A stretch of 64,000 nt of DNA from VXPQ01 sp965232485 (GTDB taxonomy: Bacteria > Bacteroidota > Rhodothermia > Rhodothermales > VXPQ01): contig OZ246975.1 in NCBI GenBank assembly GCA_965232485.1, forward strand, positions 1 to 64,000, given 5' to 3'. The stretch's first letter is position 1; each line of letters begins with the position of its first letter. This document shows, one piece after another, positions 8,457 through 18,003 of the stretch. The notes under the pieces were generated by a model. That model did no database searches, had not been told where the DNA came from, and was given only the letters and a program-made list of their open reading frames with translations. The position numbers and the translations under genes are program-made.

Positions 8457-9611
8457 ATGGGCGGTGAAACGCGGAAAAAAGCAAGGCAACCTGTCGCAGA
8501 GGGCGAAGCGCAGGGCAACGGGGTTTCGGCTGTGCGCCAGAATGGCCATTCCGACGTAGCCGCGGAAGACGACGCGAGCGCGGCCTGCGTCAATTATCCG
8601 GCGGGCGCATATACCCATGAAGAACTCGGGCTTTCCGACGATCAGGTGCGCGCCATGTATCGTAACATGTTGCTGCAGCGCCGGTTCGAGGAGCGGGCTG
8701 CGCAGATGTACGGCAAGCAGAAGATCGGCGGCTTCCTGCACCTCTATATTGGCCAGGAGGCGGTGTCCACCGGATCGGCGTACGCCATGGAAATCGGCAA
8801 GGATTCGGTCATTACGGCCTATCGGGACCACGGACTCGGGCTGGCGCTCGGCATGACGGCGAACGAATGCATGGCGGAGCTTTTCGGCAAGGTCGGCGGT
8901 TCGTCGAGGGGCAAGGGCGGATCCATGCATTATTTCAAGAAAGCGCTGAATTTTTACGGGGGGCATGGCATCGTCGGCGGGCACATCGCCGTAGGCGCAG
9001 GCATTGCCTTTGCGCACAAGTACAAGGGCGACGGCGGCGTGTGTCTGACCTATTTCGGCGACGGGGCCGTGGGGCAGGGTTCTTTTCACGAAGCCATGAA
9101 CCTGGCGGCGCTGTACGAAACGCCGTGCGTTTTCGTGATCGAGAACAACGAATACGCCATGGGCACGGCGACCGACCGGGCGTTCGCGCAACCGGATTTT
9201 TACCGGTACGCCCATAGCTACGGCATGCCTTCCGCGCTGGTCAGCGGCATGGATATTTTCAGCGTGTACAAAGCCATGTCCGATCATATCGCCCTGGCCC
9301 GGAACGATCGCCCGTCGATTCTGGAGGTGCGCACCTACCGGTATCGGGGCCATTCCATGAGCGATCCGGCGAATTATCGAACCAAAGAGGAACTGGACGC
9401 CCGGAAGGAACAAGATCCGATCATTCGCCTCAAGGGCTACATGCTGGAGCGGGAACTGGTCTCGAACGAGGAACTGGACGCCGTGGACGATGAGGTAAAA
9501 CAGGAGGTGCTGGATTCGGTTGCCTTCAGCGAGGAGAGCGAGGCGCCGCCCATTCCAGAGATATACGAACAGGTGTATGCGCAGGCCAACTATCCGTTTT
9601 TAACCGATTGA
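8457..9611 (+). CDS. pdhA: Pyruvate dehydrogenase E1 component, alpha subunit
   Basis: A 384-residue protein. An N-terminal polar tail of about 45 residues precedes the conserved E1-alpha core (YRNMLLQRRFEERAAQMY). The thiamine diphosphate motif runs from GDGAVGQGSFHEAMN to ENNEYAMGT, and the phosphorylation-loop region reads RYRGHSMSDP. Together with the beta subunit it decarboxylates pyruvate and reductively acetylates the lipoyl group of E2. It is the first gene of a pdhA-pdhB-pdhC operon, with pdhB starting 12 bases downstream. No E3 gene is in the window. Confidence 0.95.
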   Translation: MGGETRKKARQPVAEGEAQGNGVSAVRQNGHSDVAAEDDASAACVNYPAGAYTHEELGLSDDQVRAMYRNMLLQRRFEERAAQMYGKQKIGGFLHLYIGQEAVSTGSAYAMEIGKDSVITAYRDHGLGLALGMTANECMAELFGKVGGSSRGKGGSMHYFKKALNFYGGHGIVGGHIAVGAGIAFAHKYKGDGGVCLTYFGDGAVGQGSFHEAMNLAALYETPCVFVIENNEYAMGTATDRAFAQPDFYRYAHSYGMPSALVSGMDIFSVYKAMSDHIALARNDRPSILEVRTYRYRGHSMSDPANYRTKEELDARKEQDPIIRLKGYMLERELVSNEELDAVDDEVKQEVLDSVAFSEESEAPPIPEIYEQVYAQANYPFLTD

Positions 9612-9623
9612 TCCACGCAGATT

Positions 9624-10607
9624 ATGGCTGTATTGCAATTTCGCGAAGCGATTCGCGCCGCCATGGTGGAGGAGATGGAGCGCGACGAGGGCATTTTTCT
9701 GATTGGGGAAGAGGTTGCCGAGTACAATGGAGCGTACAAGGTCAGCGAAGGGATGCTGGATCGTTTCGGCGCAGGCCGGGTGATCGACACGCCGATCAGC
9801 GAAAGCGGGTTTGCGGGGCTCGGCATTGGGGCCGCCATGGCCGGGTTGCGCCCTGTCGTCGAGTTCATGACGTTCAATTTTTCGTTCGTAGCGTTCGACC
9901 AGCTGGTCAACAATGCAGCGAAGATTCGATACATGTCCGGCGGACAGTACGGGATTCCCATCGTTTTTCGGGGGCCGAACGGCGCCGCAGGCCAGTTGGC
10001 CGCTACGCACAACACCGCCGTCGAGTCCCTGTATTCGTGTTTTCCCGGCCTCAAGGTGGTGGCGCCGTCCAATCCGGACGATGCGAAGGGCCTCCTGAAG
10101 TCGGCGATCCGGGACGACGATCCGATAATTTTCCTCGAAAGCGAATCCATGTATGGCCTGAAGGGAGAGGTATCGGACGCTGCGGACTACCTGATTCCCC
10201 TCGGCAAAGCCCGCATTGCGCGAGAAGGCGGCGATGTGACTATTGTGGCGCATCAGAAGAGCTACTGGCGCGCGCTGGAAGCAGCCGACCGGTTGGCGGA
10301 AGACGGGTACGCCGCCGAAGTCATCGATCCGCGGACGATCCGCCCGCTGGATATCGACGCCATTGCCGCCTCCGTCCGGAAAACGAACCGGCTTGTGGTT
10401 GTGGACGAAAGCAATCCGTTCGCCAGTTTTTCGTCGGAGGTGGCGTGTCAGGTGCAGGAACGCGCGTTCGATTGGCTGGATGCGCCCGTCTTGCGGGTGA
10501 CCGCCAAGGATGTCCCGGCCCCGTACGCCAAAAATCTGATTGAGTATTACATGCCTCGCACGGAGGAGATCGTAGCGGCCGCCAAAAAAGCGCTGTACGC
10601 GCGTTGA
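9624..10607 (+). CDS. pdhB: Pyruvate dehydrogenase E1 component, beta subunit
   Basis: A 327-residue transketolase-like subunit. Conserved parts are FLIGEEVAEYNGAYKVS (contacts the thiamine pyrophosphate aminopyrimidine through the Glu), TPISESGFAGLGIGAAMAG and FRGPNGAAGQLAATHN, followed by the C-terminal transketolase_C domain (IDPRTIRPLDIDAI). It forms the alpha2beta2 E1 heterotetramer with PdhA. It lies 12 bases after pdhA and 113 bases before pdhC on the same strand. Confidence 0.95.
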   Translation: MAVLQFREAIRAAMVEEMERDEGIFLIGEEVAEYNGAYKVSEGMLDRFGAGRVIDTPISESGFAGLGIGAAMAGLRPVVEFMTFNFSFVAFDQLVNNAAKIRYMSGGQYGIPIVFRGPNGAAGQLAATHNTAVESLYSCFPGLKVVAPSNPDDAKGLLKSAIRDDDPIIFLESESMYGLKGEVSDAADYLIPLGKARIAREGGDVTIVAHQKSYWRALEAADRLAEDGYAAEVIDPRTIRPLDIDAIAASVRKTNRLVVVDESNPFASFSSEVACQVQERAFDWLDAPVLRVTAKDVPAPYAKNLIEYYMPRTEEIVAAAKKALYAR

Positions 10608-10720
10608 ACGCAAGACTGCTTTTTCGATACGTTGCCTGCGAACCCGGGAAACGTTTCCTGAAGCCGCCCGAAATCCCGCGCAAAGCACATTCGCCAAGGA
10701 AATAATTCGTACGCCGGACC

Positions 10721-12001
10721 ATGCCCATTCCTGTTGAAATGCCCAAAATGAGCGACACCATGGAGGAGGGCGTCCTCGTGGCGTGGCTTGCAGAGGAAGG
10801 GGACGCCGTATCGTCCGGGGATATTATCGCGCAGGTCGAGACGGACAAGGCCACGATGGACCTGGAGGTATACGACGACGGCGTATTGCTCAAAAGGGTG
10901 ATTCCGGAGGGCGCCGCCGTGCCCATCGGCGGCCTGATCGCCGTGCTGGGCAAGGCGGGGGAGGACATTTCCGGATTGCTTGCCGGGCATGGCGACGGGG
11001 CGGACGCGACGGTCCCCGAAACGCCTGCCGCTTCGGCAGACGATGAGATGATTTCGTCCGCCGCGGCGGAGGCGCCCATAGAAACGCCCCCTGAAGGAGA
11101 CGACGGGCGCATAAAGAGTTCCCCGCTGGCTCGCCGCCTGGCCCATGAACACGGCATTTCCTTGCAGCAGATCGCCGGGAGCGGCCCGGAAGGGCGCATC
11201 GTGAAGCGGGATATAGAGGCGGCTATGCAGAAGCATGCGCCTGGCCCGGGCGTTGCGCCTGGATACAGTATGCCGGGGACCATGATCGAAATGCCCGCCG
11301 AGGAGGCCTCCGAAACCCTGCGCATTTCACAGATGCGCAAGACCATCGCCCGTCGCCTGGCGGAGAGCAAATTTACGTCGCCGCACTTTTATGTGACCGT
11401 AGATGTGGACGTGGAGCAGGCCGTTGCGGCGCGCGCCCGCATCAACCAGAAGGCCGAAGCCGGGGGCGGCGTAAAAATTTCGTTCAACGACCTTGTCGTC
11501 AAGGCGTGTGCGCTGGCCTTGTCCAGGCATCCGGCGGTGAATGCCTCCTGGATGGAGCAGGAGGGCGTGATTCGGCGGCATGGGCGCGTGCATGTGGCCA
11601 TTGCCGTAGCCATAGACGATGGCCTCGTGACGCCGGTTATCCGGCATGCGAACCGGAAGGGGCTCGCGCAGATCGCCGCGGAAACCCGGGAACTGGCCCG
11701 CCGCGCGCGCGAACGCGCGTTGCAGCCGGAAGATTGGGAAGGATCTACTTTTACGACAAGCAACCTCGGCATGTACGGCGTCGAGGAGTTTACGGCCATC
11801 ATCAACCCCCCGAACGCATGTATTCTTGCTATTGGGGCCATTCGCGACGAAGCAGTGGTCAAGGACGGCGCGGTCGTACCCGGCAAGCGGATGAAGCTGA
11901 CGCTTTCGTCCGACCATCGCGTAGTGGACGGCGCCGTCGCCGCAGCCTTTATGGGGACGGTGCGGAGCTATCTTGAAGAGCCGCTTTCCATGTTGCTATA
12001 G
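10721..12001 (+). CDS. pdhC: Pyruvate dehydrogenase E2 component, dihydrolipoyl acetyltransferase
   Basis: A 426-residue E2 with one lipoyl domain (residues about 1-80; the lipoylated lysine is in VETDKATM), an Ala/Glu/Pro-rich linker, a peripheral-subunit-binding domain (about 128-165, SPLARRLAHEHGI, then GPEGRIVKRDIE) and the C-terminal catalytic domain ending with DHRVVDG, whose His and Asp are the acyltransfer residues. It accepts the acetyl group from E1 and passes it to CoA. A single lipoyl domain is typical of this lineage. It closes the pdh operon, and a metallophosphoesterase gene follows at close spacing on the same strand. Confidence 0.94.
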   Translation: MPIPVEMPKMSDTMEEGVLVAWLAEEGDAVSSGDIIAQVETDKATMDLEVYDDGVLLKRVIPEGAAVPIGGLIAVLGKAGEDISGLLAGHGDGADATVPETPAASADDEMISSAAAEAPIETPPEGDDGRIKSSPLARRLAHEHGISLQQIAGSGPEGRIVKRDIEAAMQKHAPGPGVAPGYSMPGTMIEMPAEEASETLRISQMRKTIARRLAESKFTSPHFYVTVDVDVEQAVAARARINQKAEAGGGVKISFNDLVVKACALALSRHPAVNASWMEQEGVIRRHGRVHVAIAVAIDDGLVTPVIRHANRKGLAQIAAETRELARRARERALQPEDWEGSTFTTSNLGMYGVEEFTAIINPPNACILAIGAIRDEAVVKDGAVVPGKRMKLTLSSDHRVVDGAVAAAFMGTVRSYLEEPLSMLL

Positions 12002-12019
12002 CGCTTTCGGAGCAGCACG

Positions 12020-12829
12020 GTGAGCGGATTCAGGATCGCGCATGTATCGGATTTGCATTTCGGCAAGATTGCACATCAAGGCGTCGTGGGAGCGCTTGTC
12101 GATGAAATCAATGCCTCGAATGTCGATCTTGTCGCTGTAAGCGGGGATTTGACCCAGCGGGCCCGCCTCGTTGAGTTCAAAGAGGCCGCTGCGATGTTTG
12201 ACGCCCTGAAACCGCCGGTGCTCGTCGTGCCCGGCAACCATGACGTTTCGCCGTGGTGGCAGCCTTTCCGGCGCATTTTTACGCCGTTCGAGCGGTATCG
12301 CCGCTTTATCCAGCCCGATGTGGCGCCGTTTTACCAGACGGATGGCGTGGCGGCGCTTGGGTTGAATTCCGCATTCCGGTGGACGATCAAGGGCGGACGC
12401 ATCGACGAACAGGCATGCGAAGGCATTACGCAGCGCCTGGGACCCGTCCCTTCATCCGTATTCAAGGTGCTCGTGGTGCATCATCAGTTGTCGCGCATGC
12501 GCGCCCTCTGGCTGCATGACGTGGCCCGCTATGCTCCTCGCACGCTGGATCGGGCGGGCGAAGCGGGCGTATCCCTTATCCTGTGCGGGCATCTGCATGT
12601 TTCGCATGTCGAACCGCTTGAGATTACGCCCGGCGCCCACCCCGGCGCCCGGATCGTGGTCGCCGTGGCGGGGACCGCCACCAGCACTCGAGGCCGGCGG
12701 GCGTATCGTTCCCGGAATCATTACAATATAATCGACATTGAGACCGACGCCTTTTCGATAGAGGGGAGGCAGTACCTGGTCGAGACAGGCCGGTTTGCGT
12801 CGGAGGGCATAACCCGATTCAATCGATAG
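12020..12829 (+). CDS. Calcineurin-like metallophosphoesterase
   Basis: A 269-residue protein with the complete metallophosphoesterase motif set in order: HVSDLHFGK (residues 8-16), GDLTQR, GNHD, HHQLS and GHLHVSH. These supply the two-metal site. The overall form resembles cyclic-nucleotide or phospholipid-processing members (YaeI/CpdA-like), but substrate cannot be assigned. The start is GTG at 12020, 18 bases after the pdhC stop, so it may be read from the same transcript. No signal peptide was seen, so it is probably cytoplasmic. Confidence 0.85.
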   Translation: MSGFRIAHVSDLHFGKIAHQGVVGALVDEINASNVDLVAVSGDLTQRARLVEFKEAAAMFDALKPPVLVVPGNHDVSPWWQPFRRIFTPFERYRRFIQPDVAPFYQTDGVAALGLNSAFRWTIKGGRIDEQACEGITQRLGPVPSSVFKVLVVHHQLSRMRALWLHDVARYAPRTLDRAGEAGVSLILCGHLHVSHVEPLEITPGAHPGARIVVAVAGTATSTRGRRAYRSRNHYNIIDIETDAFSIEGRQYLVETGRFASEGITRFNR

Positions 12830-12891
12830 GGCGCCCCGCGCGTTTTTGCGCTGCTTCATTTTCTTTTCCCGTTTTCCGGGCCTATTTTTTC

Positions 12892-12930
12892 AGGAAGCGC
12901 TGATAGAGATGGATTTGATCAGCGCATCCT
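12892..12930. repeat. Miniature copy (39 bp) of the dispersed inverted-repeat family
   Basis: The sequence is AGGAAGCGCTGAT, 13 unrelated bases, then ATCAGCGCATCCT: a 13-bp inverted repeat with one mismatch. The arms match the ends of the larger copies at 23210, 35379 and 47307. It lies between the phosphoesterase and the GWxTD gene and ends 27 bases before the latter's ATG. Confidence 0.7.
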
Positions 12931-12957
12931 TTAGAGACCTTCAGCAAGGGTGATGGC

Positions 12958-14391
12958 ATGATCGGTTGTTTCAAGACACGATTTTCCGCAGGAACGGGTA
13001 TGGCGCTGCTGGCCTTTTGCGGTCTGCTTGCAGGGGCCGTGCGCGCGCAAGACGCGCCGCTGAAAGTAGATGTCGATTATGCGGCTTTTGCGTACGACGA
13101 CGCCTGGTCGCTCGTGGAAATTTATATCGGCGTGGAGGCGCCGTCCCTGCATTTCGAGGCGGCGGAACCCGAAGGTTTCGCGGCGCTTTTGCCGTTGCGC
13201 CTCGACCTGATTCGCAGCGCAGAGGCAGAAACCGCCGAGCCTGTATGGGCCGACTCCACGGTGCTTCGTTTCGCCCTTCCCGATACCGCCGGGATGCATT
13301 CCGGACATTATTTTACGCATCAGATTCGCGCGGCCATTGCGCCGGACGAGTATGTGCTGCGCCTGACCGCTTCCGATGCGTCCGACAGGCCCGGCATGCA
13401 GGTGCGGCGATCGTTTGTCGTGGACCGTTTCGATCTGGGCGGCGCAGCGGCCATTTCGGATATTGCGCTGGCCACCAGCATTACGCCGAATGCGCGGCGG
13501 GAGGATCCCTTTTTCAAGAATGGGTTGCTTGTGCATCCCAGTCCGAACCGCCTTTTTGGCGAAGGCTTGCCCCGCATGTACTACTATGCGGAAGCGTACG
13601 GCGCCGAGGGGATCGCTTCCGCGCAAGACCAGTATGTGTTGTACGCCTATGTCGCGAACGCCGACCGTTCGAATCCGCTGTCCAATATGGAGCGGCGCCT
13701 TGAGCGCGCGGCAAGGTCTCCCGACGTGCTCGTCGGAAGTTTCGATACGAGCGCATTGCCTACGGGATCGTATGCGCTCCATATGGTGCTGCTGAACGAC
13801 CGGAACGAGGGCGTTTCCGAGCGGTCTCGCAGATTTTTCGTGTACAATCCGGACGTATCCCGCGAAGATCCGGCGTTGCTCGAGCTGGACTTCGAAACGA
13901 GTTCCTACGCGGTCATGTCGGAAGAAGAGGTCGAACAGGGCCTTGCGCATGCCCGCCTCATCGCCAACGATACGGAACGGCGCCGGATGCGGAGGTTGCC
14001 CGACCTGGACGCCAGCCGCCGCTTTCTCATGGATTTCTGGCGAAAGCGCGACGATCGGCCCATGACGCCGTTCAACGAGTTCAAAGATGCTTTTTATCGC
14101 CGCATACAGTACGCCAACGATCGGTATACGTCAACCATGGAGCAGGGTTGGCGAAGCGACCGGGGGCGGGTGGTCGTTACGCACGGGTTGCCCAACGACA
14201 TCGAGCCCCATCTATACGATCAGGCAACGGTTCCTTACGAGATATGGCAATACCACAACATTCCGGGATACGGGCAGTCCATTTTCGTATTTGCGGATAT
14301 GAACGGGTTCGGTCAGTTCGAGTTGCTGCATTCCAGCGTGCCGGGCGAGCGCTCGTTGCCCAACTGGCAATCGGCATTGTATCGTCGTTAA
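12958..14391 (+). CDS. GWxTD domain-containing surface or periplasmic protein
   Basis: A 477-residue protein with a signal peptide (basic MIGCFKTRF, then a hydrophobic run to VRAQD). The C-terminal 110 residues form the GWxTD region (FWRKRDDRPMTPFNEFKDAF, RYTSTMEQGWRSDRGRVVVTHG, YEIWQYHN). The name-giving GWxTD motif reads GWRSDRGR here, so Thr is replaced by Ser. The middle part looks beta-rich. Such proteins are common in Bacteroidota/Rhodothermota and uncharacterised; some occur near gliding or secretion genes. It is followed 34 bases later by asnS. Confidence 0.8.
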   Translation: MIGCFKTRFSAGTGMALLAFCGLLAGAVRAQDAPLKVDVDYAAFAYDDAWSLVEIYIGVEAPSLHFEAAEPEGFAALLPLRLDLIRSAEAETAEPVWADSTVLRFALPDTAGMHSGHYFTHQIRAAIAPDEYVLRLTASDASDRPGMQVRRSFVVDRFDLGGAAAISDIALATSITPNARREDPFFKNGLLVHPSPNRLFGEGLPRMYYYAEAYGAEGIASAQDQYVLYAYVANADRSNPLSNMERRLERAARSPDVLVGSFDTSALPTGSYALHMVLLNDRNEGVSERSRRFFVYNPDVSREDPALLELDFETSSYAVMSEEEVEQGLAHARLIANDTERRRMRRLPDLDASRRFLMDFWRKRDDRPMTPFNEFKDAFYRRIQYANDRYTSTMEQGWRSDRGRVVVTHGLPNDIEPHLYDQATVPYEIWQYHNIPGYGQSIFVFADMNGFGQFELLHSSVPGERSLPNWQSALYRR

Positions 14392-14425
14392 GGATCATTG
14401 CATCATTCTTAAGGATATTTCGCCA

Positions 14426-15946
14426 ATGACCCGCGCCGCCGCCGGATCCCGGCATGTACCCGTTCAGGAACTGGCAACCCATGCCGGGCAGGAAGTGACG
14501 CTCAAGGGCTGGCTCTACAACAAGCGCGGCTCGAAGCGCCTCCTTTTTCTCATGTTGCGTGACGGCACGGGACTGGCGCAATGCGTGGTGGCCGCAGACA
14601 GCGTGGACGGCGACGCCTGGCGCGTTGCGGACGAGGCCACGCAGGAAAGCGCCCTGACGGTGACGGGTAAGGTCGTCCTTGACGAGCGGCAGGCAGGCGG
14701 CGTCGAACTGATCGTTTCGTCGCTGCGCCTTGTGGGCGAGTCCGCGGAATACCCTATTACGCCCAAGGAACACGGGATCGATTTTTTGATGTCGCATCGG
14801 CATTTGTGGTTGCGCAGCCGTCTGCCCTGGGCCATTTTGCGGATTCGAAACCGGCTCATCGCGGCGATTCATGCGTTTTTTCAGGAGCGCGGATTTTTGC
14901 AGATGGACGCCCCGATCCTGACGGGCAATGCGGTAGAAGGCACATCGAGCCTCTTTGAGCTGGATTATTTCGACGAGAAGGCGTACCTGACGCAGAGCGG
15001 GCAGCTTTACGGCGAGGCCATGGCCATGGCGTTCGGACGCATTTATACGTTTGGGCCGACTTTTCGCGCCGAAAAGTCCAAGACCCGTCGGCATCTTACG
15101 GAGTTCTGGATGATCGAGCCCGAGATGGCGTTTTTCGATCTGGAGGATACGCTGGACCTGGCCGAGGACTTGTTGACGCATATCGTTGGGGACGTGCTGG
15201 CGCATTGCGCCGGGGAGCTTGCGATCCTCGGGCGCGATACGGCGGCGCTGGAGCGAATTCGCAAGCCCTTTCCCCGGATTTCCTATACAGAGGCGGTCGC
15301 CTTGCTGCGCAGCGACGCCACGGCGGATATGCTGGCGGACAGGATGCGGGCGCTGGAGGAAGAAAACGCCGCGCTCGCCGAAGAACTGGCGGCGAACCGG
15401 AAGCGATACGGCCAGGCCAAAAAAGGCGAGCGACGCCGTTTGGACGCCCGCGAAATCATTATTCATCGGCGTACGGGCGAGATCGCCGAGGCTTTGCAAA
15501 ACATCCCGGCCTGGAAAGATTCTGCCCAATCCTTTGCGTGGGGGAGCGACTTCGGAGGCAGCGACGAAACGGTATTGACCTGGCATTTCGACCGTCCGGC
15601 GATGGTGCATCGCTATCCTGCCGCCGCGAAGGCGTTCTACATGAAACGAGACCCCGACGATGCGCGGCTTGCCATGGCGCTGGACGTGTTGGCTCCAGAG
15701 GGATACGGAGAAATCATAGGCGGCGGCGAGCGGGCGACAGACCTGGCGTTTCTCGAAGAACAGCTTGCCGCGCATCAGCTTCCCCGGGAAGCGTTCGAAT
15801 GGTATCTGGATTTGCGCCGGTATGGTTCCGTCCCGCACGCCGGGTTCGGTTTGGGGCTGGAGCGCCTGCTTACGTGGATTGCAGGAATCGACCATGTGCG
15901 AGAGACCATTCCGTTTCCGAGGCTCATGGGGCGCATTTCGCCGTGA
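14426..15946 (+). CDS. asnS: Asparagine--tRNA ligase
   Basis: A 506-residue class IIb aminoacyl-tRNA synthetase. The N-terminal OB-fold anticodon-binding domain (VTLKGWLYNKRGSKRLLFLMLRDG) is followed by the catalytic core with motif 2 FRAEKSKTRRHLTEFWMIE and motif 3 GFGLGLERLLTWIAG. The GEIIGGGER segment is the asparagine-type version of the active site. It charges tRNA-Asn with asparagine. Compared with the roughly 466-residue E. coli enzyme there is an extra charged, coiled-coil-like segment of about 70 residues (from RALEEENAALAEEL) between the core halves. Confidence 0.94.
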   Translation: MTRAAAGSRHVPVQELATHAGQEVTLKGWLYNKRGSKRLLFLMLRDGTGLAQCVVAADSVDGDAWRVADEATQESALTVTGKVVLDERQAGGVELIVSSLRLVGESAEYPITPKEHGIDFLMSHRHLWLRSRLPWAILRIRNRLIAAIHAFFQERGFLQMDAPILTGNAVEGTSSLFELDYFDEKAYLTQSGQLYGEAMAMAFGRIYTFGPTFRAEKSKTRRHLTEFWMIEPEMAFFDLEDTLDLAEDLLTHIVGDVLAHCAGELAILGRDTAALERIRKPFPRISYTEAVALLRSDATADMLADRMRALEEENAALAEELAANRKRYGQAKKGERRRLDAREIIIHRRTGEIAEALQNIPAWKDSAQSFAWGSDFGGSDETVLTWHFDRPAMVHRYPAAAKAFYMKRDPDDARLAMALDVLAPEGYGEIIGGGERATDLAFLEEQLAAHQLPREAFEWYLDLRRYGSVPHAGFGLGLERLLTWIAGIDHVRETIPFPRLMGRISP

Positions 15947-16077
15947 CGCGCAGCGTATCCATAGAAACGCGCGTTGACAGGCCGCGCGATGGAACAAACC
16001 CGCAGGGCGCGGTATAGGAAGGGGTCTTTATTTTCCGCATTCTCCCGAAGGTCCATCATCTATCCATAAAATTCGCC

Positions 16078-17949
16078 ATGCAGGGAAACGGGTTCAAAAT
16101 CGGCCTGGTCGTATTTTTCTTTGCTCTGTCGGCCTGGTATCTCTATCCGTCCGCCCGGAATTATTTCATTCAGCAGCGGATCAGCGGCATGGAGCAGCAG
16201 GAACGGGAGGAGTATGAACGGGAACACCTCCAGCGAATTCGAAGCGTGAAGGAGGATGCACTGAAACTAGGGCTTGATTTGCAGGGGGGCATGCATGTCA
16301 CCATGGAGGTCCGGACCGACGCCCTGATCCGGGAGTTGGCCACGGATGCGGATCAAACGTTCGAGGAGGTGTTGGCCGCGGCGCGCTCAACGGCGGACGA
16401 GACGGGCAATTCCATCATTGATGCGTTTGCGATGGAGTTCGAGCAGCGCGACCCCGATGCGCGTTTGTCCCGATATTTTCGGGACTCCGACGCCGGGATT
16501 ACGCGCCGGTCTACGAACGCCGAGGTGTCGCAATATCTTCTGGGGCAGGCCGACAACGCCATTGATCGGGCTATTTCCATTATTCGGGACCGCGTGGACC
16601 GCTACGGCGTCACGGAGCCGTCCATCCAGAAACAGGGCGCGCGGCGCGTGGTGGTCGAATTGCCGGGCATCGACGATCCCGAGCGCGTGCGCAATTTGCT
16701 GAAAGGCACGGCCCGCCTCGAGTTTCATCTCATGGCCGAACCGGAGGAGCTGGCCCGCGCGCTGGAGCAGGCGATCAACCATTACAATGTGCATGTGGAG
16801 ATCACCATGGTGGAGGACGAGGAAGAAGAGGACGCGGAGGCCGATTCGACGTTGACCGCTGAGGAATTGTTTGACGAACCGGACGAAGACGAACCGACGA
16901 ATTCGCTGCTGGACGCTATGCAGCCGGTTGGACAGGGCGTACGGTTCGGACTGGTTTCGGAGCAGGATACGGCGCGCGTTCGGGAGTTGCTTTCGGTCCC
17001 CGCCGTGCAGGGTGCGCTTCCGGCAGGCGTGGACCTGCTTTATGACGCAAATCCCGCCGGGACGACAGAGGATGGCCTGGAAATGTATTACTTGCTGGGC
17101 GTTAGGGATCAGGTCGAATTGTCGGGCGAGGTGATCACCTCGGCCCGCGTCGATTTCGACGAGCTGAATCTGCCGGAAGTCACTATGGTGATGAATTCAG
17201 AGGGATCGCGCACCTGGGCCCGGCTGACCGGGGCGAATGTCAACAAGAACATTGCCATCGTGCTGGATGGCGTGGTGTATTCGTACCCGACTGTCATCAA
17301 TCGCATCGTAGGCGGGCGTTCGTCCATTACGGGGCTGGGAAGCCGGGACGAGGCGCAAGACATCGTGACCGTGCTCATGTCCGGCGCGTTGCCTGCGCCG
17401 GTCGATATCGTCGAGGAGCGTACGGTGGGGCCGAGCCTGGGCCAGGCGTCCATCCGGGCCGGATTCATTTCGGTCATGGTGGGGCTTGGGCTGGTGGCGC
17501 TGTTCATGATCTTCTATTACCGGACGGCCGGACTGGTTGCGGACCTGGCCTTGTTGTTCAATATCATTTTCATCTTCGGAATACTGGCTGCGTTTCAGGC
17601 GACGCTTACGCTGCCCGGCATTGCCGGCATCGTGTTGACGATCGGCATGGCCGTGGACGCAAACGTACTGATCTTCGAGCGAATACGCGAAGAACGCGCT
17701 ACCGGCAAGACGCTGAAGGCGGCCATCGACGCCGGATATTCGAAGGCGTTCAGCGCTATTTTCGACGCCAACATCACCACGTTTTTCGTTGGGGCTATTC
17801 TGTATTCGTTTGGCGTAGGCCCCATTCAGGGGTTTGCGGTGACGTTGATGGCCGGCATCCTTTCGTCGCTGTTTACGGCCATTATCGTGTCCCGGATCGT
17901 GTTCGACTATATGGTGATTAAGCGGCGCATGCACATTGGTTACGGGTGA
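16078..17949 (+). CDS. secD: Protein translocase subunit SecD
   Basis: A 623-residue membrane protein. One N-terminal membrane helix is followed by a large periplasmic region (P1) beginning LGLDLQGGMHVTMEV, then five C-terminal membrane helices (from SLGQASIRAGFISVMVGLG to the end). SecD works with SecF on the periplasmic side of SecYEG, pulling exported proteins through using the ion gradient. An acidic stretch of about 35 residues, rich in Glu and Asp (near residues 245-280), interrupts the periplasmic domain and is probably a disordered loop. secF begins 54 bases downstream. Confidence 0.95.
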   Translation: MQGNGFKIGLVVFFFALSAWYLYPSARNYFIQQRISGMEQQEREEYEREHLQRIRSVKEDALKLGLDLQGGMHVTMEVRTDALIRELATDADQTFEEVLAAARSTADETGNSIIDAFAMEFEQRDPDARLSRYFRDSDAGITRRSTNAEVSQYLLGQADNAIDRAISIIRDRVDRYGVTEPSIQKQGARRVVVELPGIDDPERVRNLLKGTARLEFHLMAEPEELARALEQAINHYNVHVEITMVEDEEEEDAEADSTLTAEELFDEPDEDEPTNSLLDAMQPVGQGVRFGLVSEQDTARVRELLSVPAVQGALPAGVDLLYDANPAGTTEDGLEMYYLLGVRDQVELSGEVITSARVDFDELNLPEVTMVMNSEGSRTWARLTGANVNKNIAIVLDGVVYSYPTVINRIVGGRSSITGLGSRDEAQDIVTVLMSGALPAPVDIVEERTVGPSLGQASIRAGFISVMVGLGLVALFMIFYYRTAGLVADLALLFNIIFIFGILAAFQATLTLPGIAGIVLTIGMAVDANVLIFERIREERATGKTLKAAIDAGYSKAFSAIFDANITTFFVGAILYSFGVGPIQGFAVTLMAGILSSLFTAIIVSRIVFDYMVIKRRMHIGYG

Positions 17950-18003
17950 TGGCGTTTCGGGGCGTTCAGCATCCGCCGACGGGCTTTCGATAAAGACAGA
18001 ACG

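Noticed and set aside
14177..15997. 606-residue open frame on the minus strand
   Set aside because: It is antisense to asnS and the end of the GWxTD gene and shows no recognisable domain; both plus-strand genes have full family motifs.
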